This document shows positions 29,860 through 35,827 of a stretch of DNA of 35,827 nt, piece after piece. This stretch comes from a virus. The notes beneath the pieces are model-generated. The model made no database searches. It saw only the letters and a program-made list of their open reading frames with translations, and was not told where the DNA came from. The translations under genes were made by a program, and so were the position numbers. Numbering within the stretch: position 1 is the stretch's first letter; each line of letters begins with the position of its first letter. The stretch covers positions 1 to 35,827 of IMG/VR virus record IMGVR_UViG_3300044614_001383, one strand, 5' to 3'.

Positions 29860-30598
29860 ACGAAAGGCATGGTGGGAAATCCTGCGCGACCAGTTTGCGT
29901 CGCGCGGGCTGCTTGACCCAGAGTCGGAGCGGCTGCAAGAGGCCGCGCAGGCGGTCCCTGCCGCGCAGCGACAGGCGCGCGGGCTGCTGTCTCTGAACCC
30001 GCAGGCAGAGAGTGACGCCGTGCTCGAGATGGGCCTCGGCTCGCTGCCCGGCGTCGGCCAGGCGATGGCGCTGCGCGATCTGGAGCGCGCGCGCCGTGCC
30101 AAAGACCCTGCTGCCGGTGCGATGGCGGCCGCGTCTTTGATTCCTTTCGGAAAGGCTCTTCCATCAAGCCGAGTTCCGGTTAGCATGATGGCCGAGCAAG
30201 CGCCTAAAAAGCCAATGACATTGGCGCAGGCCTTTAGAGTATCGCCTCAGTCTCTGCATTCAGAAAAATTGAACAAAATGAGCGCCGAAGATCTTGAGTC
30301 ATTGGCTGATGACCTGTATGAAGAGATACAGTCAGTCTCTGATGACGTAAGAAGCTACGGGCCAAATTACGCAGTCCAAGAGCCAGCCGGATATTTGTTT
30401 GAGTATCTGCAAAACAACGCGGGAAAATTTACCGGAGACTGGAACAGCATCGTGCGTGATTTTTTGGAGACTCATGTTGACAAGAATCCGCAGCGAGTTG
30501 GGCAGGCCTTGCGCGCCGCGGGAAGAGCCGTGGCCCAGTACAAGTTTAACGAGCCTGATGCTGTCAAAGTGGCAGCAGAGGCTATGGCCAAAAAATAG
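29852..30598 (+). CDS. Mosaic protein with A/T-rich C-terminal half
   Basis: A 248-residue protein from ATG 29852. The first 95 residues have normal G/C-biased codons and look like the N-terminal region of ejected or head-packed phage proteins (RDQFASRGLLDPESERLQEAAQAVPAAQRQAR, GSLPGVGQAMALRDLERARRAKD). From about 30140 to the end, codon use switches to A/T-rich third positions, and the sequence (TLAQAFRVSPQSLHSEKLNKMSAEDLESLADDLYEEIQSV and later FEYLQNNAGKFTGDWNSIVRDFLE) is a different, helical, acidic module. The joint suggests replacement of the C-terminal domain by horizontal transfer. It could be an exchanged effector or specificity domain. No known function is recognised. Confidence 0.65.
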   Translation: MAERKAWWEILRDQFASRGLLDPESERLQEAAQAVPAAQRQARGLLSLNPQAESDAVLEMGLGSLPGVGQAMALRDLERARRAKDPAAGAMAAASLIPFGKALPSSRVPVSMMAEQAPKKPMTLAQAFRVSPQSLHSEKLNKMSAEDLESLADDLYEEIQSVSDDVRSYGPNYAVQEPAGYLFEYLQNNAGKFTGDWNSIVRDFLETHVDKNPQRVGQALRAAGRAVAQYKFNEPDAVKVAAEAMAKK

Positions 30599-30606
30599 AG
30601 GTTATT

Positions 30607-30786
30607 ATGCCTAGCAAGTCCGCCAAGCAAGCCCGCCTCATGGCCGCCGCCGCGCACTCCAAGGAGTTTGCCAAGAAGGTGGGCGTGCCGATGAAGGTCG
30701 CCAAGGAGTTCAACAAGGCCGACAAGGGTGGCAAGTTCTTGAAGCGCGCCATGAAGAACCGCCCCAAGAGCGGGCTTCTGGCTTGA
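30607..30786 (+). CDS. Small conserved-type phage protein (KSxKQARLMAAAAH)
   Basis: A 59-residue basic protein from ATG 30607. It begins MPSKSAKQARLMAAAAHSKEFAKKVGVPMKVAKEFNKADKGGKF, a sequence plan found in short proteins of many phages. It is mostly helical and carries excess lysine. The role is not known to me; location near the scaffold and capsid genes suggests a virion or assembly link. Its TGA overlaps the TTG start of the next gene (TTGA at 30783-30786). Confidence 0.7.
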   Translation: MPSKSAKQARLMAAAAHSKEFAKKVGVPMKVAKEFNKADKGGKFLKRAMKNRPKSGLLA

Positions 30787-31052
30787 GCGAGCGCAACCCG
30801 TACATCGACGCCGGCAAGGGGGTGCAGGCCAAGGAGCTGCTCGAGAACCCCATCATGGCCGAGGCCTTCGCCGAGCTCGAGCGCCGGTACATGGAAGCCT
30901 GGCGGCAGAGCAAGCCCGCCGACCAGGAGGAGCGCGAGCGTCTGTGGCTCGCGGTCGGAATCCTGGCCGAGATCCAGCGCCACCTGCGGGTGGTAATTGA
31001 TAACGGCGTGATTGCGAACCGGGACATCGACAAGATTTCCGGTAGAAAGTGA
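30783..31052 (+). CDS. Small helical protein
   Basis: An 89-residue protein starting at TTG 30783, chosen because it makes a TTGA overlap with the preceding stop and no ATG occurs near. It is largely helical and charged (KELLENPIMAEAFAELERRYMEAWRQSKPADQEERERLWLAVGILAEIQRHLRVVIDNG). Short proteins of this type (a helix with ELE and LWLAVGILAEI) are found next to phage scaffold genes and may be assembly helpers. Family is unknown. Its end overlaps the GTG start of the scaffold gene. Confidence 0.6.
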   Translation: MSERNPYIDAGKGVQAKELLENPIMAEAFAELERRYMEAWRQSKPADQEERERLWLAVGILAEIQRHLRVVIDNGVIANRDIDKISGRK

Positions 31053-32032
31053 ATAATGGATTCATGAGCACTACCGGCACGGGTACACCCCCGGGAAACG
31101 TACAGTCCACGCATGATGTCTTCGAGCAGATGCTCGCCGCCGAGGAAGGCGAAAACGAGCAGGTCGAAGCGGAAGGCGTGGTGGAAGATGAGCCCGAGTT
31201 AGCGGCAAGCGAGTCCGCCGACGAGGGCGAGCAGACCGAAGGCGAGGAGGATGCCGAAGAGGCGCCCCAGCCGGGCCAGACGTTCCGCGTCAAGGTTGAC
31301 GGGGAAGAAGTCGATGTCCCGCTGGATGAGCTGCTGAAGGGCTACTCCCGCACCGCGGACTATACGCGCAAGACGCAGGCTATCGCCGAGGCCCGGAAAC
31401 AGGCCGACAGGGAAGCAGCGGCGGCGCGGGAGGAGCGGCAACGGTACGCACAGACATTGGCAGCCCTGGAAGGGTCGCTCAAGCAGCTGCAACCGCCCGA
31501 GATTGACTGGGATCGTCTCTATCAGGAGAACCCGGTCGAGTGGGTGAGACAGCGCGAGCTGGTCCGGTCCAGGCAAGAGCAGGCGGCCTGGGTTCAGTCC
31601 CAGAAGCAGGCTCTGGTGGAGCAGCAGCAGGCGGAAGAGAGAGCGGAGGCCGAGAAGACCCTCGAGGCTGAACGCAGCAAGCTCTTGGAGGCCATGCCGG
31701 AGTGGCGCGACGCCAACAAGGCCCGCGCCGAGAAGGCGAAGATCGTCGAGTATGCCACCGAGCGACTCGGTTTCACGACCGAAGAGATCTCGGACATCTA
31801 CGACGCCCGGGCCGTCCTGGCGCTGCGCAAGGCGATGATGTTCGACGAGCTGATGAGCAAGCGCGATCAGATGCGTCCGAAGATCATCCAGAAGGCCAAG
31901 CCCATGCGGGCTGGCTCTGCCTCCACGCCGCAGTCGTCCAAGGTTGTTGCGTCCAAGACCGCTTTTTCGAGACTCGCAAATAGTGGCAGCACGCGCGACG
32001 CGGCTGCCGTGTTTGAACAATTCTTGGAGTAA
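31049..32032 (+). CDS. Scaffold protein
   Basis: A 327-residue protein from GTG 31049 (coupled by GTGA); ATG 31064 is the alternative start. An acidic N-terminus (EEGENEQVEAEGVVEDEPELAASESADEGEQTEGEEDAEEA) leads to a domain around VKVDGEEVDVPLDELLKGYSRTADYTRKTQ, and then a long charged coiled coil (residues 110-230, with QAEERAEAEKTLEAERSKLLEAM). The C-terminal residues end SRLANSGSTRDAAAVFEQFLE. The acidic and coiled-coil composition, and place directly before the major capsid gene, fit a scaffolding protein that guides head assembly and leaves or is cut later. Confidence 0.8.
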   Translation: MNNGFMSTTGTGTPPGNVQSTHDVFEQMLAAEEGENEQVEAEGVVEDEPELAASESADEGEQTEGEEDAEEAPQPGQTFRVKVDGEEVDVPLDELLKGYSRTADYTRKTQAIAEARKQADREAAAAREERQRYAQTLAALEGSLKQLQPPEIDWDRLYQENPVEWVRQRELVRSRQEQAAWVQSQKQALVEQQQAEERAEAEKTLEAERSKLLEAMPEWRDANKARAEKAKIVEYATERLGFTTEEISDIYDARAVLALRKAMMFDELMSKRDQMRPKIIQKAKPMRAGSASTPQSSKVVASKTAFSRLANSGSTRDAAAVFEQFLE

Positions 32033-32037
32033 ATTCA

Positions 32038-33018
32038 ATGTCCCAGACCAGCAATACGTTTGATACCTTCAGCGCGAAGGGCATCCGTGAGTCCCTCTCG
32101 AATGTGATCTACAACATCTCGCCGGAAGAGACGCCGTTCATGTCGAACGTCGGCCGCGAGAACGTGAAGAACACCTACTTCGAGTGGCAGACCGACTCGC
32201 TCGCCGCCGCCAGCACCACGAACGCTCAGGTGGAAGGCGACGACATCACGACCTTCGACTCGACCGCCGCGACCGTCCGCCTCGGCAACTACACCCAGAT
32301 CAGCAACAAGACGCTGCTCATCTCGGGCACCCTTGAGTCGGTGGACAAGGCCGGCCGTCGCTCGGAGTTGGCCTACCAGCTCGCCAAGCGCTCGGCCGAG
32401 ATCAAGCGCGACATGGAGAGCATCATCCTCACCAACCAGGCGGCCGCGGCCGGCTCGGCTGGCGTGAGCACGGCGCTGCGCAAGACGGGTTCGCTGTTGG
32501 CCTTCCTCAAGACCAACACCGACAAGGGCACGGGCGGCGCCGATCCGGTGTACACCTCGTCCCCGACGGCGACCCGCACGGACGCGACCGCCGCCAACCT
32601 GCGCACCTTCACGGAAGCCATCCTCAAGTCGGTCATCCAGAAGGTCTGGGCGTCCGGCGGCACCCCGAAGGTGCTGATGGTTGGCCCGGTCAACAAGGCG
32701 CGCGTGTCGGGCTTTGCCGGCATCGCGGAGATCCGCCGCGAGGTGACGGGCAACCGCCAGGCGACCATCATCGGCGCGGCCGACGTCTACGTTTCCGACT
32801 TCGGCAGCGTGAACGTGGTCCCGAACCGGTTCCAGCGTGAGCGTGACGCCTTCGTGCTCGACCCCGAGTACGCGGCCGTTTCGTTCCTGCGTCCGTTCAG
32901 CACGGTCGAGCTCGCCAAGACGGGCGACGCCGAGAAGCGGATGCTGGTGGTCGAGTGGGGCCTCAAGGTCAACACCGAGGCCGCGCACGGCCTTGCGGCT
33001 GACCTCACCACGACCTAA
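32038..33018 (+). CDS. Major capsid protein (SU10/DUF5309-like)
   Basis: A 326-residue protein from ATG 32038 with GGAG eight bases upstream. The N-terminus (NTFDTFSAKGIRESLSNVIYNISPEETPFMSNVGRENVKNTYFEWQTDSLAAAS) and later SNKTLLISGTLESVDKAGRRSELAYQLAKRSAEIKRDMESIIL match the HK97-fold major capsid family exemplified by phage SU10. The closing block includes FVLDPEYAAVSFLRPFSTVELAKTGDAEKRMLVVEWGLKV. The length is normal. It follows the scaffold gene after five bases. A long inverted repeat follows the stop, and may separate or stabilise capsid mRNA. Confidence 0.9.
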   Translation: MSQTSNTFDTFSAKGIRESLSNVIYNISPEETPFMSNVGRENVKNTYFEWQTDSLAAASTTNAQVEGDDITTFDSTAATVRLGNYTQISNKTLLISGTLESVDKAGRRSELAYQLAKRSAEIKRDMESIILTNQAAAAGSAGVSTALRKTGSLLAFLKTNTDKGTGGADPVYTSSPTATRTDATAANLRTFTEAILKSVIQKVWASGGTPKVLMVGPVNKARVSGFAGIAEIRREVTGNRQATIIGAADVYVSDFGSVNVVPNRFQRERDAFVLDPEYAAVSFLRPFSTVELAKTGDAEKRMLVVEWGLKVNTEAAHGLAADLTTT

Positions 33019-33030
33019 TCGGGTGATGTA

Positions 33031-33071
33031 AACTCGGGGGCGCCGGTAATAGTGCCGGCGCCCCTTGAGTT
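33031..33071 (+). terminator. Large hairpin after the major capsid gene
   Basis: A perfect 10-base stem GGGGCGCCGG (33037-33046) and CCGGCGCCCC (33055-33064) has an 8-base loop, and outer arms AACTC (33031-33035) and GAGTT (33067-33071) can extend it. No T-run follows on the plus strand, so it may be a weak or factor-dependent terminator, or protect the 3' end of abundant capsid mRNA. It ends just before the ribosome site of the next gene. Confidence 0.65.
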
Positions 33072-33080
33072 GAGGTGAAC

Positions 33081-33401
33081 ATGCAATCGACGGGGAAAAG
33101 GCTTTTCGACTTCGACCCGACGACAGGCACCACGAAGTGGTGGCACTACGACGCCGACCGTGACGAGGCGACCATCGAGACGGTCTTCGATGTCGGCGAC
33201 ATCGTAGAGCAGAACAAGGCCCAGTATGCCGCGACCGACGAGAGGACGCGCTGGGGCGAGTGGAGCAAGGTGGCGTCGATTCCGATGCCGTTGTTCTACC
33301 GGCTGAAGAAGGACGGGATCATCGACGACCCTGCCGCGATGAAGCGCTGGCTCAACGACCCCGACAACAGATTTTTCAGAACACGGCCGGGGCGCGTATG
33401 A
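33081..33401 (+). CDS. Small hypothetical protein after the capsid gene
   Basis: A 106-residue protein from ATG 33081 with GAGGTG immediately upstream; the GTG at 33075 falls in that ribosome site and is not used. It begins STGKRLFDFDPTTGTTKWWHYDADRDEATIETVFDVGD and ends with NDPDNRFFRTRPGRV. The first half has tryptophan and aromatic repeats consistent with a small beta fold; the second is helical (MPLFYRLKKDGIIDDPAAMKRWLND). The same layout is frequent in small phage proteins between capsid and tail genes, but I cannot name a function. It ends with ATGA into the next gene. Confidence 0.65.
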   Translation: MQSTGKRLFDFDPTTGTTKWWHYDADRDEATIETVFDVGDIVEQNKAQYAATDERTRWGEWSKVASIPMPLFYRLKKDGIIDDPAAMKRWLNDPDNRFFRTRPGRV

Positions 33402-34063
33402 GCCGCTCGGTCGCGATTCTGGTCCCGGCAAGGGACACGGTGATGACCTCGTTCGCCTATGACCTAGCGCGCGCGATGTCGTTCCACACCGCGACAACGG
33501 ACGACCGTGTGCTGCTTTTCACAAGCCACGGGACTCTGATCGCCTCTCAAAGGATGGAGCTTGCGCGGCAGGCTCTCGAGGAGAAGGCGGACTATCTCCT
33601 CTGGCTTGACTCAGACATGCGGTTCCCGAGGGAGACCATCGGGCACCTCATCCTGCGCGACAAGCCCATCGTGGCCGCGAATTATGCAACGCGCCGTATG
33701 CCGGTCAAGCCGGTGGCGATGATGGACAACAACGGCGAGATCGGGCGGGTGTATACCGCGCCGGACTCTGAGGGGCTCCAGCCGGTGGATTACATCGGCA
33801 TGGGGGTGATGATGGTGAAGCGCGAGGTGTTCGAGAAGGTGGAGGCGCCGTGGTTTGCGATCCCCTACTCCACCGTCGGGAATCACTACATCGGCGAGGA
33901 CGTGTTTTTCTGCCGCAAGGCGCGCGAGGCGGGATACGAGGTACTCGTGGACCATGACCTCTCGCACCAGGTGAGGCATATCGGGACCTTCGAGTATTCA
34001 CACGAAGGCGCGTGGGCGATGAAGGAACAGGTGGATGGCCCTCAACTCATACAGCGCGCTTAG
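33398..34063 (+). CDS. GT-A-fold glycosyltransferase-like protein
   Basis: A 221-residue protein from ATG 33398. The strand SVAILVPARDTVMTSF and the block YLLWLDSDMRFPRETI, with DSD at 71-73, match GT-A glycosyltransferases, whose DxD binds a metal-sugar nucleotide. The later PVDYIGMGVMMVKREVFEKV and YIGEDVFFCRKAREAGYEVLVDHDLSH resemble the acceptor-side motifs of family 2-like enzymes. It lies between the capsid gene and the head-tail adaptor, so it likely decorates a virion protein or host surface. It overlaps the next gene by 29 bases in another frame. This is a second transferase in addition to the one at 24401. Confidence 0.8.
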   Translation: MSRSVAILVPARDTVMTSFAYDLARAMSFHTATTDDRVLLFTSHGTLIASQRMELARQALEEKADYLLWLDSDMRFPRETIGHLILRDKPIVAANYATRRMPVKPVAMMDNNGEIGRVYTAPDSEGLQPVDYIGMGVMMVKREVFEKVEAPWFAIPYSTVGNHYIGEDVFFCRKAREAGYEVLVDHDLSHQVRHIGTFEYSHEGAWAMKEQVDGPQLIQRA

Positions 34064-34667
34064 GGCGAGCATCGCCGACTGGCTGAACCGGGACGACCTC
34101 ACGTCGGTCATCCCGGACTTCATCTCGTTGGCCGAGGCGCAGCTCGAGCGCCGGCTGCCGACGCAGAAGATGGTCAAGCGCGCCGACGCCACCATCGACA
34201 CGCCGTTCTCGGCGCTGCCGTCTGACTTCCTGTCGGCCAAGTCTCTGGTGCTGACCTCGACGGCGCCCGTGCAACAGCTCGTGTTCTTGACCGAGGACGA
34301 GCTGGACTCGAAGAAGACCCTGTACCGCACGACCGGCAAGCCGATGTATTTCGCTCTGGTTGGGAACCAGATCGAGGTGCTGCCGCCGCCCGACACCGGG
34401 TACACGGCGGAGCTCACCTACGTGGCGACGCTCGCCAAGCTCTCCGACTCCAACGCATCGAATTGGATATTGGAGCGGCACCCTGATGTGTATCTGTACG
34501 GGTCGCTGCTGCAGGCGGCGCCGTACCTTCGCGACGACGAGCGCGTCGCCCTCTGGACCCCGCTCTACGGGCAGGCCATCGAGGACATGATCCTGCAGAA
34601 CGAGCGCGCGGCATTTAGCCAGGGGCGCATGGCGATGACGGTGCGGCCGACGCGGGTGATCCCGTGA
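34035..34667 (+). CDS. Head-tail adaptor (gp4-like) protein
   Basis: A 210-residue protein from ATG 34035. The N-terminal helical block SALRASIADWLNRDDLTSVIPDFISLAEAQLERRLPTQKMVKRA, followed by DTPFSALPSDFLSAKSLVL and the strand segment YFALVGNQIEVLPPPDTGYTAELTYVATL, is the typical plan of podovirus adaptor proteins that bind under the portal. The C-terminal helical part (LYGSLLQAAPYLRDDERVALWTPLYGQAIEDMI) also fits. Overlap of 29 bases with the glycosyltransferase gene indicates tight packing. It is coupled by GTGA to the next gene. Confidence 0.75.
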   Translation: MALNSYSALRASIADWLNRDDLTSVIPDFISLAEAQLERRLPTQKMVKRADATIDTPFSALPSDFLSAKSLVLTSTAPVQQLVFLTEDELDSKKTLYRTTGKPMYFALVGNQIEVLPPPDTGYTAELTYVATLAKLSDSNASNWILERHPDVYLYGSLLQAAPYLRDDERVALWTPLYGQAIEDMILQNERAAFSQGRMAMTVRPTRVIP

Positions 34668-34945
34668 GCCTCGAGCCCGGCATCGGCGCGGTGCGCGTCT
34701 TCACGACGGTGGAGCGCGGGTTCACGCTCGACGAGATCGCCGAGCGCGCCCTCGACAAGATCATCTATGTGGGTGAGCGGAGCCACCCCTTGCTGTTGGA
34801 ACAGGCCAAGGCATTCCGGGAGCAGATTCGCGCCGTGTTGGTCCATTACCTTGCGGAGGCGCAGCAGAACGAGCGGGTGACGATTGCCGCCAAGCTGCGC
34901 GCCGCCGGGCATCCCTCAATCGCAGACTTTCTCGGAGAACTCTGA
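34664..34945 (+). CDS. Small helical tail-region protein
   Basis: A 93-residue protein from GTG 34664 (GTGA overlap). It begins SLEPGIGAVRVFTTVERGFTLDEIAERALDKIIYVGERSHP and continues as helices (LLLEQAKAFREQIRAVLVHYLAEAQQNERVTIAAKLRAAGH). Proteins with this composition are found next to the adaptor in many podovirus gene orders and may be an additional connector part, but I have no family name. Its stop overlaps the next start as TGATG. Confidence 0.65.
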   Translation: MSLEPGIGAVRVFTTVERGFTLDEIAERALDKIIYVGERSHPLLLEQAKAFREQIRAVLVHYLAEAQQNERVTIAAKLRAAGHPSIADFLGEL

Positions 34946-35394
34946 TGGCGATCACGCAGGCTATGGCGACCTCTTTCAAGGTCGAGCTCTTGAACGGCAT
35001 CCACGCCTTCGGCACCACGGTGTCGCGCGCTGGCACGACTGCCGACACCTTCAAGTGCGCGCTCTACACCTCCTCGGCGACGCTTGACGCGTCCACGACG
35101 GCCTACAGCACCTCGAACGAGGTGGCCTCGACGGGCGGCTACTCCGCGGGCGGCAACACGCTGACCACGGTGGCGCCGACCTCGAGCGGCACGACGGCCT
35201 TCCTCGACTTCAACGACACCACTTGGTCCACCTCGACCATCACGGCCAACGGCGCGCTGATCTACAACAGCACTCAGTCGAACCGTGCGGTCGCCGTGCT
35301 GGCCTTCGGTGGTGACAAGTCGTCCTCGGGCGGCAACTTCACCATCCAGTTCCCGGCTGCGGACGCGTCGAACGCCATCATCAGGATTGCGTGA
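34945..35394 (+). CDS. Beta-rich tail/virion structural protein
   Basis: A 149-residue protein from ATG 34945. It begins AITQAMATSFKVELLNGIHAFG and is rich in Thr/Ser/Gly (ASTTAYSTSNEVASTGGYSAGGNTLTTVAPTSSGTTAFLDFNDTTW), ending FGGDKSSSGGNFTIQFPAADASNAIIRIA. The strands and turns suggest a beta-sandwich unit, as in tail tube or head decoration proteins of short-tailed phages. Spacing and overlap (TGATG at both ends) place it in the head-tail operon. Its exact place in the virion is unknown. Confidence 0.65.
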   Translation: MAITQAMATSFKVELLNGIHAFGTTVSRAGTTADTFKCALYTSSATLDASTTAYSTSNEVASTGGYSAGGNTLTTVAPTSSGTTAFLDFNDTTWSTSTITANGALIYNSTQSNRAVAVLAFGGDKSSSGGNFTIQFPAADASNAIIRIA

Positions 35395-35690
35395 TGCGTC
35401 AGCCTGCGATGGAATGGCGACCGGCTCTCGGTTCTTGGCTTCTCCGCGTGGAGTCGCCCGTTCCTGAGTGGATGGTCAAGAGGTGCGTGGATTTCATGCT
35501 CAAGATACAGGCGGCGCGGCGGACAGGGATTACCCCCGGCGACACGCGCGATGACCTGGACGCGAGCGTGAAAGCCCTCAACGAGGGCAAGGTGAAGCAG
35601 TGGGCCGCCGGGCCGCAGATGGACGGCAGCGGTGAAATCGAAATATTCCGAGCCACCAAAGGCTCGGGCAAGATCATCACAGGAGTCTGA
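35394..35690 (+). CDS. Small hypothetical tail-operon protein
   Basis: A 98-residue protein from ATG 35394 (overlapping TGA as TGATG); the GTG at 35391 is a less likely start. It is mixed helix and strand (SWLLRVESPVPEWMVKRCVDFMLKIQAARRTG, DDLDASVKALNEGKVKQWAAGP) and ends ATKGSGKIITGV. It is positioned between two likely tail proteins. No family or catalytic motif is seen. Confidence 0.6.
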   Translation: MRQPAMEWRPALGSWLLRVESPVPEWMVKRCVDFMLKIQAARRTGITPGDTRDDLDASVKALNEGKVKQWAAGPQMDGSGEIEIFRATKGSGKIITGV

Positions 35691-35692
35691 CA

Positions 35693-35827
35693 ATGGCTGA
35701 GACTTGGAGAGCAACTGGCGGCGCTATCGCCTACGCGTCGAGCAAAGATATGCTCAACGTGTTCAACGGCACCGGCTCGGCGCGCATCATCCGCGTGTAC
35801 CGCTGCTACTGGTTCAATAATGGAACC
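35693..35827 (+). CDS. N-terminal part of a virion protein cut by the window end
   Basis: Only the first 45 codons are present, from ATG 35693, two bases after the previous stop, with AGGAG upstream. The peptide starts AETWRATGGAIAYASSKDM and continues LNVFNGTGSARIIRVYRCYWFNNG. A G/S/T/N-rich, aromatic beta pattern of this type is usual in phage tail or decoration proteins. If the map is circular, its rest would lie beyond the window end and before the fragment at 3-137. The two fragments are not in the same frame when the window ends are joined directly. Confidence 0.6.
   Translation, partial: MAETWRATGGAIAYASSKDMLNVFNGTGSARIIRVYRCYWFNNGT

Noticed and set aside
1-35827. Temperate phage with integration module
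   Set aside because: No integrase, excisionase, CI-like repressor or attachment-like site was recognised; the Cro-like gene alone is not enough. The missing end could still hold such genes.

Overview
The window is a near-complete genome of a tailed, double-stranded DNA phage, most likely a short-tailed (podovirus-like) phage of a GC-rich Gram-negative bacterium. The Gram-negative host is inferred from an Rz/Rz1 spanin pair with an outer-membrane lipobox, and GC richness from strong G/C bias at third codon positions. Genes are tightly packed and mostly joined by ATGA, GTGA or TGATG overlaps. No tRNA gene, integrase, RNA polymerase, family A/B DNA polymerase or CI-like repressor was recognised. 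Both window ends cut genes, and the order is that of a circularly permuted map.

Layout. 1-2210: tail appendage genes, including a repeat protein and a tail fibre with a mosaic middle. 2226-3659: lysis cassette (small protein, holin-like peptide, CHAP-type endolysin, second holin-like peptide, Rz with embedded Rz1). 3661-11322: tail hub-like protein, a GNAT-like small protein, a very unusual 29-residue-repeat rod ending in a Peptidase S74 self-cleaving chaperone, and two large glycine/alanine-rich proteins resembling ejected virion proteins. 11361-12709: HExxH metallopeptidase-like protein and metallophosphoesterase. 12706-17500 (leftward): early operon with an SSB-like protein, RecB/Cas4-type exonuclease, cytosine methyltransferase, DUF3310 protein and several small proteins. 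17501-17648: divergent control region. 17649-21984 (rightward): Cro/YdaS-like regulator, PrimPol-helicase, iteron/hairpin cluster, small proteins, PD-(D/E)XK nuclease, NrdR-type zinc ribbon and small terminase. 21985-22329: noncoding region with four phased DnaA boxes. 22330-23736: large terminase. 23733-26033: sugar/methyl-transfer cassette. 26073-35827: portal, a block of small accessory genes, scaffold, SU10-like major capsid protein, glycosyltransferase, head-tail adaptor and tail genes.

How it fits together. The phage appears to prime and perhaps extend DNA with one archaeo-eukaryotic-type primase fused to a RecA-fold helicase, and otherwise to depend on the host replisome. Two repeat clusters, GGTACGAAA iterons with a large hairpin at 19938-20030 and TTATCCACA boxes at 21993-22035, are candidate origin, partition or packaging sites and are the strongest non-genic signals. 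The glycosyltransferases and methyltransferase inside the structural half suggest modification of virion proteins or the host surface. All functional calls rest on motif reading, not database searches.
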